From Alkalimonas amylolytica (lineage in GTDB: Bacteria > Pseudomonadota > Gammaproteobacteria > Enterobacterales > Alteromonadaceae), in assembly GCF_900107845.1 (NCBI RefSeq), contig NZ_FNRM01000001.1, positions 491,209 through 555,208 of the forward strand: a stretch of 64,000 nt of DNA, given 5' to 3'. The notes beneath the pieces were generated by a model. That model had not been told where the DNA came from. It did not search any database and saw only the letters and a list, made by a program, of their open reading frames with translations. Positions 20,761 to 29,688 of this stretch are shown here, piece by piece. The position numbers were made by a program, and so were the translations under genes. Each line of letters opens with the position of its first letter. Positions within the stretch are counted from its first letter, which is position 1.

Positions 20761-21978
20761 ATGCAATTTGATGAGTTTGACCTGGACCCGGCCCTGAACC
20801 GGGCACTGCAAAAATGTGGTTTTAAGCAAGCCACCCAGATCCAGCAAATGGTGCTGCCCTTTGCGCTGGAGGCTCGCGATATTCTGGCTTGCGCCCCGAC
20901 CGGCACCGGCAAAACGCTGGCGTTTTTGCTACCTGCAATCCAGTATCTGCTGGATTTTCCGCGCCGCTCACCCGGCTTTGCCCGGGTATTGATCATGACG
21001 CCTACCCGCGAGCTAGCGTATCAGGTGCATCAGGAGATTCAGAAACTGATCCAGTTTACCGAGCTCAATGCCGGGGTGATCACCGGCGGCAGCCACTACG
21101 ACAGCCACACCGATGTACTGACCAAAAACAACGATTTGCTGGTAGCCACCCCAGGCCGCCTGATTGAGTACCTGGATAAAGAAAAATTTCAGGCCGAACA
21201 CATCGAACTGCTGATCCTGGATGAAGCCGATCGCATGCTGGATATGGGCTTTATCGGTGAAATGAACCGCATTGTGCTGGAAGCAAGGCAACGCAAACAA
21301 ACCATGCTGTTCTCGGCTACGCTGGAAGGCGCCAATCTGGAGCGTTTTGCCGGCCACTCACTGCAGGAACCGGAGCGGATTGAAGCCGAACCACCACGAC
21401 GCGAGCGCGGCAAAATTACCCAGTGGATCCACCTGGCCGATGATGTCAACCACAAGCTGGCACTGCTAACCCACCTGCTAAAGCAGCCTGAAGTACAAAA
21501 AGCCATTGTCTTTGTCAAAACCAAAGAGCGCCTGGCGCAACTGACCGGCCAGCTGCAAACCGCTGGCATTCGCAATTGCTGGCTGCAAGGCGATATGCCA
21601 TTGGATAAACGCCAGCAAGCCATCTTCCGCTTTCGGCAAGGTCAGTCCCCGGTGCTAATCGCCACGGATGTCGCTGCCCGCGGCCTGGACATCGACGACA
21701 TTAGCCATGTGATTAACTACGACATGCCACGTACCGCCGATATCTACGTGCACCGCATTGGCCGTACCGGCCGGGCCGGTAAAAAAGGCACCGCCATCTC
21801 GCTGGTGGAAGCGCACGATATGGCAATTCTTAGTAAAATTGAGCGTTACACCGAGCAAAAGCTCAAGCGCCGCTTTATTGAAGGCTTAAGACCGAAACAC
21901 AGAGAAGCCAAGGTGCCGGTGAAAAAGAAAAAAGTGGCAGGTAAGAAAAAAGCAGCGAGTAGCAAAGCGAAAAAGTAA
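20761..21978 (+). CDS. srmB: ATP-dependent RNA helicase SrmB
   Basis: DEAD-box helicase for early 50S subunit assembly. The 405-aa product starts 'MQFDEFDLDPALNRAL' and has Q motif 'KQATQIQQMVLP', motif I 'APTGTGKT', Ia 'PTRELA', II 'DEAD', III 'SAT' and VI 'HRIGRTGRAG', then a lysine-rich tail 'KKKKVAGKKKAASSKAKK'. The frame is open 53 codons upstream, but the family N-terminus fixes the start at 20761. Confidence 0.94.
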   Translation: MQFDEFDLDPALNRALQKCGFKQATQIQQMVLPFALEARDILACAPTGTGKTLAFLLPAIQYLLDFPRRSPGFARVLIMTPTRELAYQVHQEIQKLIQFTELNAGVITGGSHYDSHTDVLTKNNDLLVATPGRLIEYLDKEKFQAEHIELLILDEADRMLDMGFIGEMNRIVLEARQRKQTMLFSATLEGANLERFAGHSLQEPERIEAEPPRRERGKITQWIHLADDVNHKLALLTHLLKQPEVQKAIVFVKTKERLAQLTGQLQTAGIRNCWLQGDMPLDKRQQAIFRFRQGQSPVLIATDVAARGLDIDDISHVINYDMPRTADIYVHRIGRTGRAGKKGTAISLVEAHDMAILSKIERYTEQKLKRRFIEGLRPKHREAKVPVKKKKVAGKKKAASSKAKK

Positions 21979-22020
21979 AAGCGACTTGAGCAGCAAAGCT
22001 GCGGCATAGGCAAACTGGCA

Positions 22021-22278
22021 CTAACGGGGACGGGACTGCTGGCTTTCCATATAGCGCCGCAGTAATTTGTTAATGCGGGTCTGGTACCCTTGTCCCTGGG
22101 ATTTGAACCAAAGCAGTACGTCCGCATCCAGCCGTAAGGTCACAGGCTGCTTGGGCGGTACTTGCACTTCTGCGTTCTGAAAGAAGGCATCGTCCAACTC
22201 GGCAATGTCACTGGTATCAATGTCCTTGTCTTCCATCTCAGACAAACGTTTCCAATCAGTTTTGGAGACTTTGTTCAT
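22021..22278 (-). CDS. brnA: BrnA-family antitoxin
   Basis: 85-aa antitoxin of the BrnTA type II system. The N-terminal half is acidic ('EDKDIDTSDIAELDDAFF'). The C-terminal half is a ribbon-helix-helix DNA-binding fold: 'PVTLRLDADVLLWFKSQG' strand/helix, then 'GYQTRINKLLRRYM'. In BrnTA the antitoxin binds toxin and represses the shared promoter. It overlaps brnT by 23 bases, which supports translational coupling, and is convergent with srmB. Confidence 0.9.
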   Translation of the reverse strand: MNKVSKTDWKRLSEMEDKDIDTSDIAELDDAFFQNAEVQVPPKQPVTLRLDADVLLWFKSQGQGYQTRINKLLRRYMESQQSRPR

Positions 22279-22534
22279 AACGGCGTACCTCGTATTTAGT
22301 CGCTTTTCGGGCAGAAATGATACGGATTACATCACCCTGTCGCTCCGTGTAAACCACCACGCCGATCAGGGCATGTATCCAACCGATAGCTATCCAGCGC
22401 TCCTCACCATACTCCTCCCGCTTGTCCGGCATCGCCAGCATGGGGTGATTAAAGATATCGGTCACATCAGCAAAGTCGATGCCATGCTTGCGGATATTGA
22501 CCAAATTTTTGGCATCATCCCACTCAAAATGCAT
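22256..22534 (-). CDS. brnT: BrnT-family toxin (RelE-like ribonuclease)
   Basis: 92-aa BrnT toxin with the family pattern 'FEWDDAKNLVNIRKHGIDF' at the N-terminus and 'DVIRIISARKATKYEVRRYEQ' at the C-terminus, carrying the conserved basic RNase residues. It resembles known BrnT, which cleaves RNA and arrests translation (family knowledge). The toxin gene comes first, typical for brnTA. An AT-rich leader with a TGTACA palindrome (22556-22561) lies just upstream and is a plausible BrnA operator (weak evidence). Confidence 0.9.
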   Translation of the reverse strand: MHFEWDDAKNLVNIRKHGIDFADVTDIFNHPMLAMPDKREEYGEERWIAIGWIHALIGVVVYTERQGDVIRIISARKATKYEVRRYEQSLQN

Positions 22535-22661
22535 GACAATTACAGTATTGACATTTGTACATACATTTTAGTTCCCTGGTTTGGATAAGTCACGTTCTAC
22601 TTTGAACATCTCTATTCTTAAAACGTGAGAGGATCCCTAGTTTTGCGCTGACCTGCCCAAC

Positions 22662-23924
22662 TCAAGGTAAACAAATTAGCTGGTCAAGCCGATAACACCA
22701 TTGATGATCGTGATAAAAGGCCGGTTCCCCGGTATAAGGATTTTCTTGAAAAGCTGGCAGAGACTTATCATCAATGTCACCCATATCATAACGTAAGTAC
22801 CGCTGATACAAATGCAATAACGAATCAGTTCGAATGCGTTCCAGTGCGTGCATATCAAGGCTGATTATGAATGACTCTGTCACGCTACTTCCAACGTAGT
22901 TGCGGTACCTTCGCAGCTTACTTCGCAAAGCAGCTAGCAGATTTGTGGCTGTGGACTCCTCCACAGAGCGCCTGGCAAGTACTTCGAAGTACCACTGTTT
23001 GGGATCCATGATTTCTGTACCGGATCCATCCCAGTGATTTTGGTAAAGCCAATTTAGTGAGAGGTTGGGTTTTAGCATGAGTCGCTTCCAAATGCCACGA
23101 CCATCAAGGCCTTGCGCTTCAAATGCATCTTTATGGACGAACAGTGTTTCAGCAAGCTCAAATTTCTTGCTGCTTAGGGCTGTAAGCTCATTGTGATTTA
23201 ATGGCGTAAGTTCCATTGCAAGTTCTGGCAAAGGTCCTGAATGATGCTGCTTTAACTCATACGCTAATGGTAGAAATAGCGTATCGACTTTGTGAAAAAA
23301 GAGCGATGATACAAACAGGCGGGAAGGCACATTGATCAGTTTGCGCTGCTGCTTTACCCATACCGTTAATTTTTGTTCTGCCAATTCGAGCTGAGATTGC
23401 TGAATTAGTTGAAAGATAGCAAGTGCGTAGATCCGTTCAAGCGCAAGCAAGCCCACCCAATTGACGCTAACATTAAGCTCATCGATTGAACGAATGTTGC
23501 TTAACTGCTGCATCTGCTCATAGTGTCTCAACATTCCCTCAAAGTCTTCCAGCAGCTGATTGATTTCTTCTTCGTGCTCAATCAAAAAAGCTCTGCACTC
23601 ACGATCTATCAGTTCGCATAACAGTGGATGTTGATACAGCGCATCCAACATATCCAATTCCGGCCAACGTCGTCTTGGAGTAAAGAGATCAACCCTTTCC
23701 GCCGAGACATACAGCTGCAGTATCTGCTGCTCATCCAATAATGGTTCAGCCAATCGCATTGCTTGGATGTAATAATTATCAACCTCTGGTCGCTGCGAGC
23801 CTGTAATTTTTAGCAGCTCTGGTACCTCCGGCCTCAGTTCATCATCAACCAGCAAAAAATAAGTCGAAGGCAACCAGAGAAGCAGCAAAAGCAGAAAAAT
23901 GGATAACAGACAATTAGGCCGCAT
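22662..23924 (-). CDS. Unrecognised membrane-anchored protein
   Basis: 420-aa protein I do not recognise. The N-terminal 'CLLSIFLLLLLLWLPSTYFLLV' region is a single transmembrane or uncleaved signal segment. The remainder is soluble, mostly helical, rich in Leu, Glu and Gln, and presumably periplasmic. The ATG at 23924 is preferred over an in-frame TTG at 23942. It stands alone between brnT and the S51 gene in an accessory stretch. It could be lineage-specific. No catalytic motif is apparent. Confidence 0.7.
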   Translation of the reverse strand: MRPNCLLSIFLLLLLLWLPSTYFLLVDDELRPEVPELLKITGSQRPEVDNYYIQAMRLAEPLLDEQQILQLYVSAERVDLFTPRRRWPELDMLDALYQHPLLCELIDRECRAFLIEHEEEINQLLEDFEGMLRHYEQMQQLSNIRSIDELNVSVNWVGLLALERIYALAIFQLIQQSQLELAEQKLTVWVKQQRKLINVPSRLFVSSLFFHKVDTLFLPLAYELKQHHSGPLPELAMELTPLNHNELTALSSKKFELAETLFVHKDAFEAQGLDGRGIWKRLMLKPNLSLNWLYQNHWDGSGTEIMDPKQWYFEVLARRSVEESTATNLLAALRSKLRRYRNYVGSSVTESFIISLDMHALERIRTDSLLHLYQRYLRYDMGDIDDKSLPAFQENPYTGEPAFYHDHQWCYRLDQLICLP

Positions 23925-24116
23925 CGTGGGTAACTCAGGCAAAAGTTTAAGTCTATTGGATCATCGAATTCACATCAAACAATTTATATTTAAAATAAAC
24001 ATAACTTCCATTTAATGCCAGGGTAGATGAATTAGGGCTTTAGGGTGCTATCTAACCAAAAAATACATAGGGATGTATCGGTATCTGACCGCTTTTAAAA
24101 ATATACCCGACTTATT

Positions 24117-24136
24117 CCCCCGCCAGACGGCGGGGG
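24117..24136 (-). terminator. GC-rich hairpin downstream of the S51 gene
   Basis: The stem CCCCCGCC/GGCGGGGG (24117-24124 and 24129-24136) has loop AGAC. It lies 16 bases beyond the stop of the minus-strand S51 gene. The U-rich flank (TTTGTT) is on the plus-strand side, so termination of the minus-strand transcript would be by hairpin only. Confidence 0.5.
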
Positions 24137-24152
24137 TTTGTTAAATGGCTAT

Positions 24153-26021
24153 TTAAAACTGCACCCAAAGCGGAGCGGTACAAAGCCCGTTCTGTTCGCA
24201 CAGCTGATAAGTGACGCCTGCAGCACTGGTTTTAAACTGATCGTTGTAACGACCAGGCCGCGTCAATACCGCGACCGTTTCACCATCCCGTTGCAGCAAC
24301 AATGGTTGGGTCGCACTGTCCCAGCGCAGCTGAACCAGCGTAGCGCCTGAGCGGCCCTGATTTACCCGGATCAGTTCCAACTGAGACTCGGTATCGTAGG
24401 CCAGGCCGGTATGCACCTGAATATCGCAATCGGATATCACCGACTCCACCCGATAACTCTGCTGCTCCAGCACACCGTAGCAACCGGTCACTTCAGTGAT
24501 TTGCCAGCCATCCTCCAGGCTGATCTGAAACTCAGCTGGTTCACCGGCGATCACGTAGCGCTCGGCCGGCGTTACGCTGGCGCCCTCCATCGCCTCTGCA
24601 CGTAACAGAAAACTGGTGTAGTAAAGGTATGGATTAGTTGGATTGTAAGCCTGGCTGTAAGGCTGACTGCCATCAATACTCAGCCGGATAGGCCGTACAT
24701 CCGAGCTGTTGCTGAATAAATCGTATTGATCACCAGCCACCAGGCGGTGCCGTAGCAAATCGTGGATGATGACAGGTTGACCACAGTCGGTTTGAGCAAA
24801 CACCGTCTGTTCATCGGCCCGCAACACATAGACTGCGCCGGTGCCATCCACGATGCCAGTGCCATCGGCACCAACAAATAAAGAGGCTCGCTCATCGATG
24901 GATACCGTGCGCCCTTCCGCGCCCAGATGCGCCAGCAATACGGCAGAACGCCCCATCCGGTCGCGATTGGCAAAATGGGTATCATTCAGTGTGCCAGCCA
25001 GTTGTGGGAATTGCAGGAAATCACTGCTGATATGGATGGAGCTATCACAAAAATCTGCAACCAATTCGCGGCTGATGGCATTCGGACGAGAGCCCGGATC
25101 GTACACAAACTCGCTTAACACCATGCTACCGGCAGAAGTACCGCCAATCACTCCCCCCTTGCTGTACACGTATTGAATGGCCTCCTGCACCCGGGTGCCT
25201 TGCCAATAATCGACGTAGGTGGATTGATCGCCGCCAGCCATCCAGACAAACTCGGCCGTGCGAATCGCCCAGTCAACATAATCGCTGTTGGCTTTATCAC
25301 GGGAATTGACAATGATCGACTCAACCGAGGCCGCTTCTGTCAGCTCCATAAAGTAATCGTTGTAGCCATCTGCGCCAGACGTGCGTAACACTACGATATT
25401 GCCGCCCTGCAAATGTGGCCGGATCCGCTGACTAAAGGCAGCATCCACATCGGAGCCACCGCCCATCAGCAGTAAAGCAGGGTTGTTGGCATCCAGTGCT
25501 ATACAGACATCGCTTGGGGTGCCCGTCAGGTAACTGGTGATGTTGTTGGGCTTGGCCGGCCGAAAGCCGTAACCGCAATCCACTTCATCAAACACCTCGG
25601 GCTCTGCCAGCGTCACAGTCAGCTGATAATTGGGTGAACCACTCCAACGGTTTACTTCAATGTAATAGCGCCCTGCTTCGACATTGCTAACCGTACCTAC
25701 TTCCGGGTTCATACTGGTGGCACGCCTGGCAATATCCTGGTTAACCCCGGTACGGCTGGCTTCATAAAAATACCAATCGGCATCGGCTCCGGACTGGTGA
25801 CTGAGCGTGATGGTCACATCACTGAGCTCTGGGATATCAAGAAAAAACCAGTCACTGCTGTCGGTGCGGCTGACACTGCCACTGACAGGCACATTGTCAC
25901 AAATCGGACCATTTGCTGCACTGGCAGAGTTATTGGGTTCTGTTTCTTCGGTGATGCACGCAGCCGACAGAGAACCGGCAGCACAATACAGCATAGCTGT
26001 TATCGCAATGATCGCTTTCAT
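24153..26021 (-). CDS. Secreted PPC domain plus cyanophycinase-like (peptidase S51) protein
   Basis: 622-aa exported protein. It has a signal peptide (1-20), then a bacterial pre-peptidase C-terminal (PPC) beta-sandwich at about 25-140 ('EPNNS...DSSDWFFLDI...GRYYIEV'). An S51 / cyanophycinase-like domain follows from about 180 ('ALLLMGGGSDVD', 'VWMAGGDQSTYVDYW'), with the nucleophile elbow 'GGTSAGS' placing the catalytic Ser at 296. The C-terminal part (about 470-622) looks like beta-sandwich modules. The ATG at 26021 has an 'aggaag' ribosome-binding site. The substrate is unknown: cyanophycin-type beta-aspartyl peptides are only one option. An upstream in-frame start 20 codons earlier is not credible. 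Confidence 0.87.
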   Translation of the reverse strand: MKAIIAITAMLYCAAGSLSAACITEETEPNNSASAANGPICDNVPVSGSVSRTDSSDWFFLDIPELSDVTITLSHQSGADADWYFYEASRTGVNQDIARRATSMNPEVGTVSNVEAGRYYIEVNRWSGSPNYQLTVTLAEPEVFDEVDCGYGFRPAKPNNITSYLTGTPSDVCIALDANNPALLLMGGGSDVDAAFSQRIRPHLQGGNIVVLRTSGADGYNDYFMELTEAASVESIIVNSRDKANSDYVDWAIRTAEFVWMAGGDQSTYVDYWQGTRVQEAIQYVYSKGGVIGGTSAGSMVLSEFVYDPGSRPNAISRELVADFCDSSIHISSDFLQFPQLAGTLNDTHFANRDRMGRSAVLLAHLGAEGRTVSIDERASLFVGADGTGIVDGTGAVYVLRADEQTVFAQTDCGQPVIIHDLLRHRLVAGDQYDLFSNSSDVRPIRLSIDGSQPYSQAYNPTNPYLYYTSFLLRAEAMEGASVTPAERYVIAGEPAEFQISLEDGWQITEVTGCYGVLEQQSYRVESVISDCDIQVHTGLAYDTESQLELIRVNQGRSGATLVQLRWDSATQPLLLQRDGETVAVLTRPGRYNDQFKTSAAGVTYQLCEQNGLCTAPLWVQF

Positions 26022-26347
26022 TTTATTGCTTCCTGAATTGTTATTGTGGGTATACCAGGGCAAAGCCATGGCAACAGGCACAGGCCTGGTCAGACAGAGC
26101 CTGTTAAGGTGCTACGAAAAGGAGGAGGTTATTCGTCGAACCACTCGGATAAGTGGTAATCGACCGAGCAGGCATGCAAACCACTCAGCGAGTAAGCCGG
26201 GGGGTTAACGACATCAATTAAGCATGCTGCAATCATGACAAGGCAAAGGTTCACTCAAAACAGATTGGATAAATATTCGCCATCTTGTATAGATTGTCAA
26301 GCAGTATCACCTGAACTGTCTTGCTCCATGCCGCAAACGACAGGCAC
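26022..26347. other. Gene-free stretch with candidate structured leader
   Basis: No convincing gene here. It holds hairpins AACAGGC/GCCTGTT (26073-26079 with 26099-26105) and ACCACT/AGTGGT (26140-26145 with 26152-26157). A second ACCACT copy lies at 26180-26185, and CTCGG/CCGAG segments allow an alternative pairing. On the minus strand this would be the 5' untranslated region of the S51 gene. I do not recognise a known riboswitch class. Confidence 0.35.
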
Positions 26348-26375
26348 AAAAAAAGCACCCGTAGGTGCTTTTTTT
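26348..26375 (-). terminator. Rho-independent terminator after rpmE
   Basis: The stem AAAAAAAGCACC/GGTGCTTTTTTT (26348-26359 and 26364-26375) has a 4-base loop. Read on the minus strand it ends in a T-run, 17 bases past the rpmE stop. Confidence 0.9.
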
Positions 26376-26392
26376 GTTGAGCGCAGGCGTGA

Positions 26393-26605
26393 TTAACGCT
26401 TGCCCACCATGCTGAAACGCTTTTTGAAGCGGTCAACACGGCCACCAACGTCCAGTACTTTTTGCTTGCCGGTGTAGAATGGGTGGCAGGCAGAGCACAC
26501 ATCCAGGTGGATGTCTTTGCACAGGGCTGAACGGGTTTTAAACGTATTACCGCAAGTACAGGTTGCAGTAATTTCTTGGTATTCCGGGTGAATTCCTGGT
26601 TTCAT
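26393..26605 (-). CDS. rpmE: 50S ribosomal protein L31 (zinc-binding form)
   Basis: 70-aa L31 with the four zinc-ligand Cys: 'CTCGN' at 16-20 and '[11 protein letters not shown]' from 37. The C+ form usually predominates when zinc is sufficient and can serve as a zinc reserve. It is divergent from priA, the typical placement. Confidence 0.96.
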   Translation of the reverse strand: MKPGIHPEYQEITATCTCGNTFKTRSALCKDIHLDVCSACHPFYTGKQKVLDVGGRVDRFKKRFSMVGKR

Positions 26606-26835
26606 GGGTTACCTCGTTAAGGCCGTATCGCCACCTGGTCGCTAAACGCCGGGCACCATACGCAGTTACAGTTCAATTAGGGCGCGTAGGGTACTCGATC
26701 TGCGGTATGCTTGCAAGATGTGGCTCTAAAATATTCACCGCTTTTATCGGTTGCGAAGCCAGGGGCTCGGTCGATACACTAACCCTATGTTCCAGACTGT
26801 GGTGACCACACCACGATAAACGAGTACCCACACCA

Positions 26836-29010
26836 GTGTCTGTGATCCGGATAGCTCTGCCCGTACCCTTGCGCCAGTCCTTTGATTACTTGCTGCCTGC
26901 AGGGATTGAGGTGCAGGTTGGCTGCCGTGTCCGGGTGCCCTTTGGCAAACGCGCGCTGGTAGGGATTGTCTGGCAACTGCAACCGGCCGATGCTTTTGCC
27001 GAGGATGCGTTAAAACCTATTATTGAGCCACTGGACGCTGCGCCCGTGCTGTCGGAACATCTTTGTCAGTTGCTGTCCTTTGCTGCCGATTACTACCACC
27101 ATCCACTGGGGGAAGTGCTGATCTCCGCCATCCCGGCTTTGCTGCGGGAGGGTAAACCGCTTCCCACTGGTCAGTCGCTCAGCTACCAGCTCACCCAGGC
27201 AGGTGAAACGACCGCAGAGGCAGATTTAAAACGTGCGCCTAAGCAGTTGGCGCTGTGGCAGCAACTGCAACAAGGGGCCTTAGCCGCTGATAGCATCACA
27301 TCCGAACAACGACCGGCGCTGCGAGCGCTGCTACAAAAGCAGTTGGTCACAGCCATCGAAGTACCTTTTGCCCCCTACCCGGCATTAACGGCTGCCAGTG
27401 CCGGTTTAAAGCTGACCACCGATCAGGCACTGGCGGTCAGTGCCATCGTCCAGGCGCAAGGCCGTTTTCAGCCATTTTTGCTGGAAGGTATTACCGGCTC
27501 AGGTAAAACCGAAGTGTATTTGCAGAGCATCGCGCCTTTGCTGGCTCAGGGCCAGCAGGTGCTGGTGCTAGTACCAGAGATAGGCTTAACCCCGCAAACG
27601 CTGGCGCGTTTTGCCGATCGTTTTGCTGTGCCGGTGCTGAGCTGGCATTCCGGCTTAACCGATACCGAACGCCTGGGGTGCTGGCAGCAAGCAGCCACCG
27701 GTAGTGCTGCTATTGTGATTGGCACCCGCTCGGCACTGTTTTTACGCTTTGCCAGGCTTGGCCTGATCGTGGTGGATGAAGAACATGATGCCTCGCTGAA
27801 ACAGCAAGATGGCTTTCGCTACCATGCCCGCGATCTGGCCATCAAACGGGCCGCACTGGAGCAGTGTCCGGTTGTCCTTGGCTCAGCAACTCCCAGCCTG
27901 GAAAGCCTGCACAATGCACTGCAAGGCCGCTTTCAGCTGCTAACTCTCAGTAGCCGGGCCAGTGGTCAGCAATTGCCGACCCTGGAGCTTATTAATTTGC
28001 AGCAACAGCCAGTGCAATTTGGCTTGGCCAATACCACCATCCAGCAAATAAAACACACCTTGCAGCAAGGCTTTCAGGTGATGCTGTTTTTAAACCGGCG
28101 CGGTTTTGCCCCGGCACTGTCCTGTCAGGAATGCGGCTGGGTGGCGGATTGCCAGCGCTGCGATGCCAGCATGACCTGGCATAAAAGCGATCGCCAGCTC
28201 AATTGCCATCATTGTGGCAGTAGCCGGCCAGTGCCGAGGCAGTGCGGCCATTGCGGCAGTACCCGGCTAGTGCCGCTCGGTCAGGGTACCGAGCAATTGG
28301 AAGCGCAGTTGCAACCGATGTTCCCGGATTACCCCGTGGTACGACTGGATCGGGACAGCACCAGGCGTAAAGGCAGCCTGGCCGAGGCATTGCACCAGAT
28401 CACCCAGGGCGGGCCCCAGTTGATTGTTGGCACCCAGATGCTGGCCAAAGGCCACCATTTCCCGCAAGTGACTTTGGTGGTGATTGTCGATGTGGATGGC
28501 GCCCTCTTTAGCAGCGACTTTAGGGCCCCGGAGCAGCTGGCACAGCTGATCACCCAGGTTGCCGGCCGCGCAGGCCGTGCCCGGCATGCCGGCAAAGTGT
28601 TGCTGCAAAGCCGTTACCCGGATCACGGCATGCTGCAGGATATCCTCCACAACGGCTACGACTCCTTTGCCCGGCTGGCACTGACCGAACGTCAACAAAC
28701 CTTACTGCCCCCCTATCAGTTCCTGGCGCTGTTTCGTGCCGAATCGCATCAGGATGAACTGCCCAGGCAATGGCTGCAGCAACTGGTTGAGCTGGTGCAA
28801 ACCGAAGCTCCTGAAGTACAACTGCTGGGCCCGATACGAGCACCATTGGAGCGTAAAGCGGGTAAGTACCGCTGGCAGTTGCATTGCTACAGCGCCAGCC
28901 GCTCAGGCCTGCACCAGCTACTAAATCAGCTGATTGCCGCCAGCCAAAGCTGGCCACTGACCCGCAAACTGCGCTGGCAACTGGATGTGGATCCGGTTGA
29001 TCTGTCTTAA
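26836..29010 (+). CDS. priA: Primosomal protein N' (replication restart helicase PriA)
   Basis: 3'-to-5' helicase that reloads the replisome at stalled forks. The 724-aa product begins with a GTG ('MSVIRIALPVPLRQSFDYLLP'). It has the N-terminal 3'-end-binding domain, Walker A 'GITGSGKTEVYL', 'DEEH' motif II and paired zinc motifs ('CQECGWVADCQRC', then 'CHHCG' and 'CGHCG'). The length is normal. In enterics the next genes are cytR and ftsN; here the PYP cassette lies between priA and ftsN. Confidence 0.97.
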   Translation: MSVIRIALPVPLRQSFDYLLPAGIEVQVGCRVRVPFGKRALVGIVWQLQPADAFAEDALKPIIEPLDAAPVLSEHLCQLLSFAADYYHHPLGEVLISAIPALLREGKPLPTGQSLSYQLTQAGETTAEADLKRAPKQLALWQQLQQGALAADSITSEQRPALRALLQKQLVTAIEVPFAPYPALTAASAGLKLTTDQALAVSAIVQAQGRFQPFLLEGITGSGKTEVYLQSIAPLLAQGQQVLVLVPEIGLTPQTLARFADRFAVPVLSWHSGLTDTERLGCWQQAATGSAAIVIGTRSALFLRFARLGLIVVDEEHDASLKQQDGFRYHARDLAIKRAALEQCPVVLGSATPSLESLHNALQGRFQLLTLSSRASGQQLPTLELINLQQQPVQFGLANTTIQQIKHTLQQGFQVMLFLNRRGFAPALSCQECGWVADCQRCDASMTWHKSDRQLNCHHCGSSRPVPRQCGHCGSTRLVPLGQGTEQLEAQLQPMFPDYPVVRLDRDSTRRKGSLAEALHQITQGGPQLIVGTQMLAKGHHFPQVTLVVIVDVDGALFSSDFRAPEQLAQLITQVAGRAGRARHAGKVLLQSRYPDHGMLQDILHNGYDSFARLALTERQQTLLPPYQFLALFRAESHQDELPRQWLQQLVELVQTEAPEVQLLGPIRAPLERKAGKYRWQLHCYSASRSGLHQLLNQLIAASQSWPLTRKLRWQLDVDPVDLS

Positions 29011-29216
29011 TCCCTGCTCTGTATAATCTCGCGCTCAGCAAGCAGCATCCGGCTAGTACGGATACGTTGAAACGCAAGCCGGCAAGGTGAAGTCATTTGC
29101 TATGCTTATGTTTAGCTGATAGCTTAAATTTTGCGTACTCCTATTTTGTAGACGCTTTTAGTGCGCTGCTCGTAAGCTAGTCTCAATGGGCATCACCAAC
29201 AGATAAGGTACTTACT

Positions 29217-29600
29217 ATGACATTAGAAACAATTCGTTTCGGCGGCGACGATATCGAAAATTCACTGGCAAAGATGGATGACCAGAGCCTTGATAAGCTG
29301 GCCTTCGGTGCCATCCAACTCGATGGTAGTGGTAAAATCATTCAATACAATGCGGCAGAGGGAAGCATTACTGGCCGCGACCCTAAAAGTGTGATTGGTA
29401 AAAACTTTTTTACCAGTGTGGCCCCCTGCACCCAAAGCAAAGAGTTTCAGGGCCGTTTTAAAGAGGGGGTGCAAAACGGCAATCTGAACACCATGTTTGA
29501 ATACGTTTTTGATTACCAGATGAAGCCCACCAAAGTAAAAGTCCATATGAAAAAAGCTATTTCTGGCGACAGCTACTGGATTTTTGTCAAACGGTTGTAA
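29217..29600 (+). CDS. pyp: Photoactive yellow protein
   Basis: 127-aa blue-light receptor with a PAS fold that binds p-coumarate through a thioester. Aligned by eye with Halorhodospira halophila PYP (offset +2), all key residues are present: Tyr44 and Glu48 hydrogen-bond the phenolate, Thr52 and Arg54 cap the pocket, and Cys71 in 'VAPCTQS' is the chromophore attachment site. The segments '[10 protein letters not shown]', '[14 protein letters not shown]' and '[16 protein letters not shown]' are nearly identical to the prototype, so this is not merely a generic PAS protein. The ATG at 29217 has an 'aaggt' ribosome-binding site. The chromophore genes follow directly. Confidence 0.96.
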   Translation: MTLETIRFGGDDIENSLAKMDDQSLDKLAFGAIQLDGSGKIIQYNAAEGSITGRDPKSVIGKNFFTSVAPCTQSKEFQGRFKEGVQNGNLNTMFEYVFDYQMKPTKVKVHMKKAISGDSYWIFVKRL

Positions 29601-29608
29601 TGCCATGT

Positions 29609-29646
29609 CAGGGCGGCTCATCAGCCTGAAACGCTGAGCAGCCCTG
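29609..29646 (+). other. Stem-loop between pyp and its ligase gene
   Basis: Arms 29609-29620 and 29635-29646 pair over 12 bases with one mismatch around a 14-base loop, 8 bases after the pyp stop. No U-run follows, so it is more likely a transcript-stabilising or processing hairpin than a full terminator. It could raise pyp mRNA relative to the two downstream genes. Confidence 0.5.
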
Positions 29647-29688
29647 CTCACACCATCCAGCCTTATACTTCCGATGTAGGATCTGAAG

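Noticed and set aside
25807-26208. Plus-strand frame at the start of the S51 gene
   Set aside because: Mostly antisense to the PPC domain coding sequence and without family features.
26040-26240. Cyclic-di-GMP (GEMM) riboswitch or tRNA upstream of the S51 gene
   Set aside because: The GGGCAAAGCC and GGTTCGAC look-alikes are not backed by the required stems or spacing on either strand.
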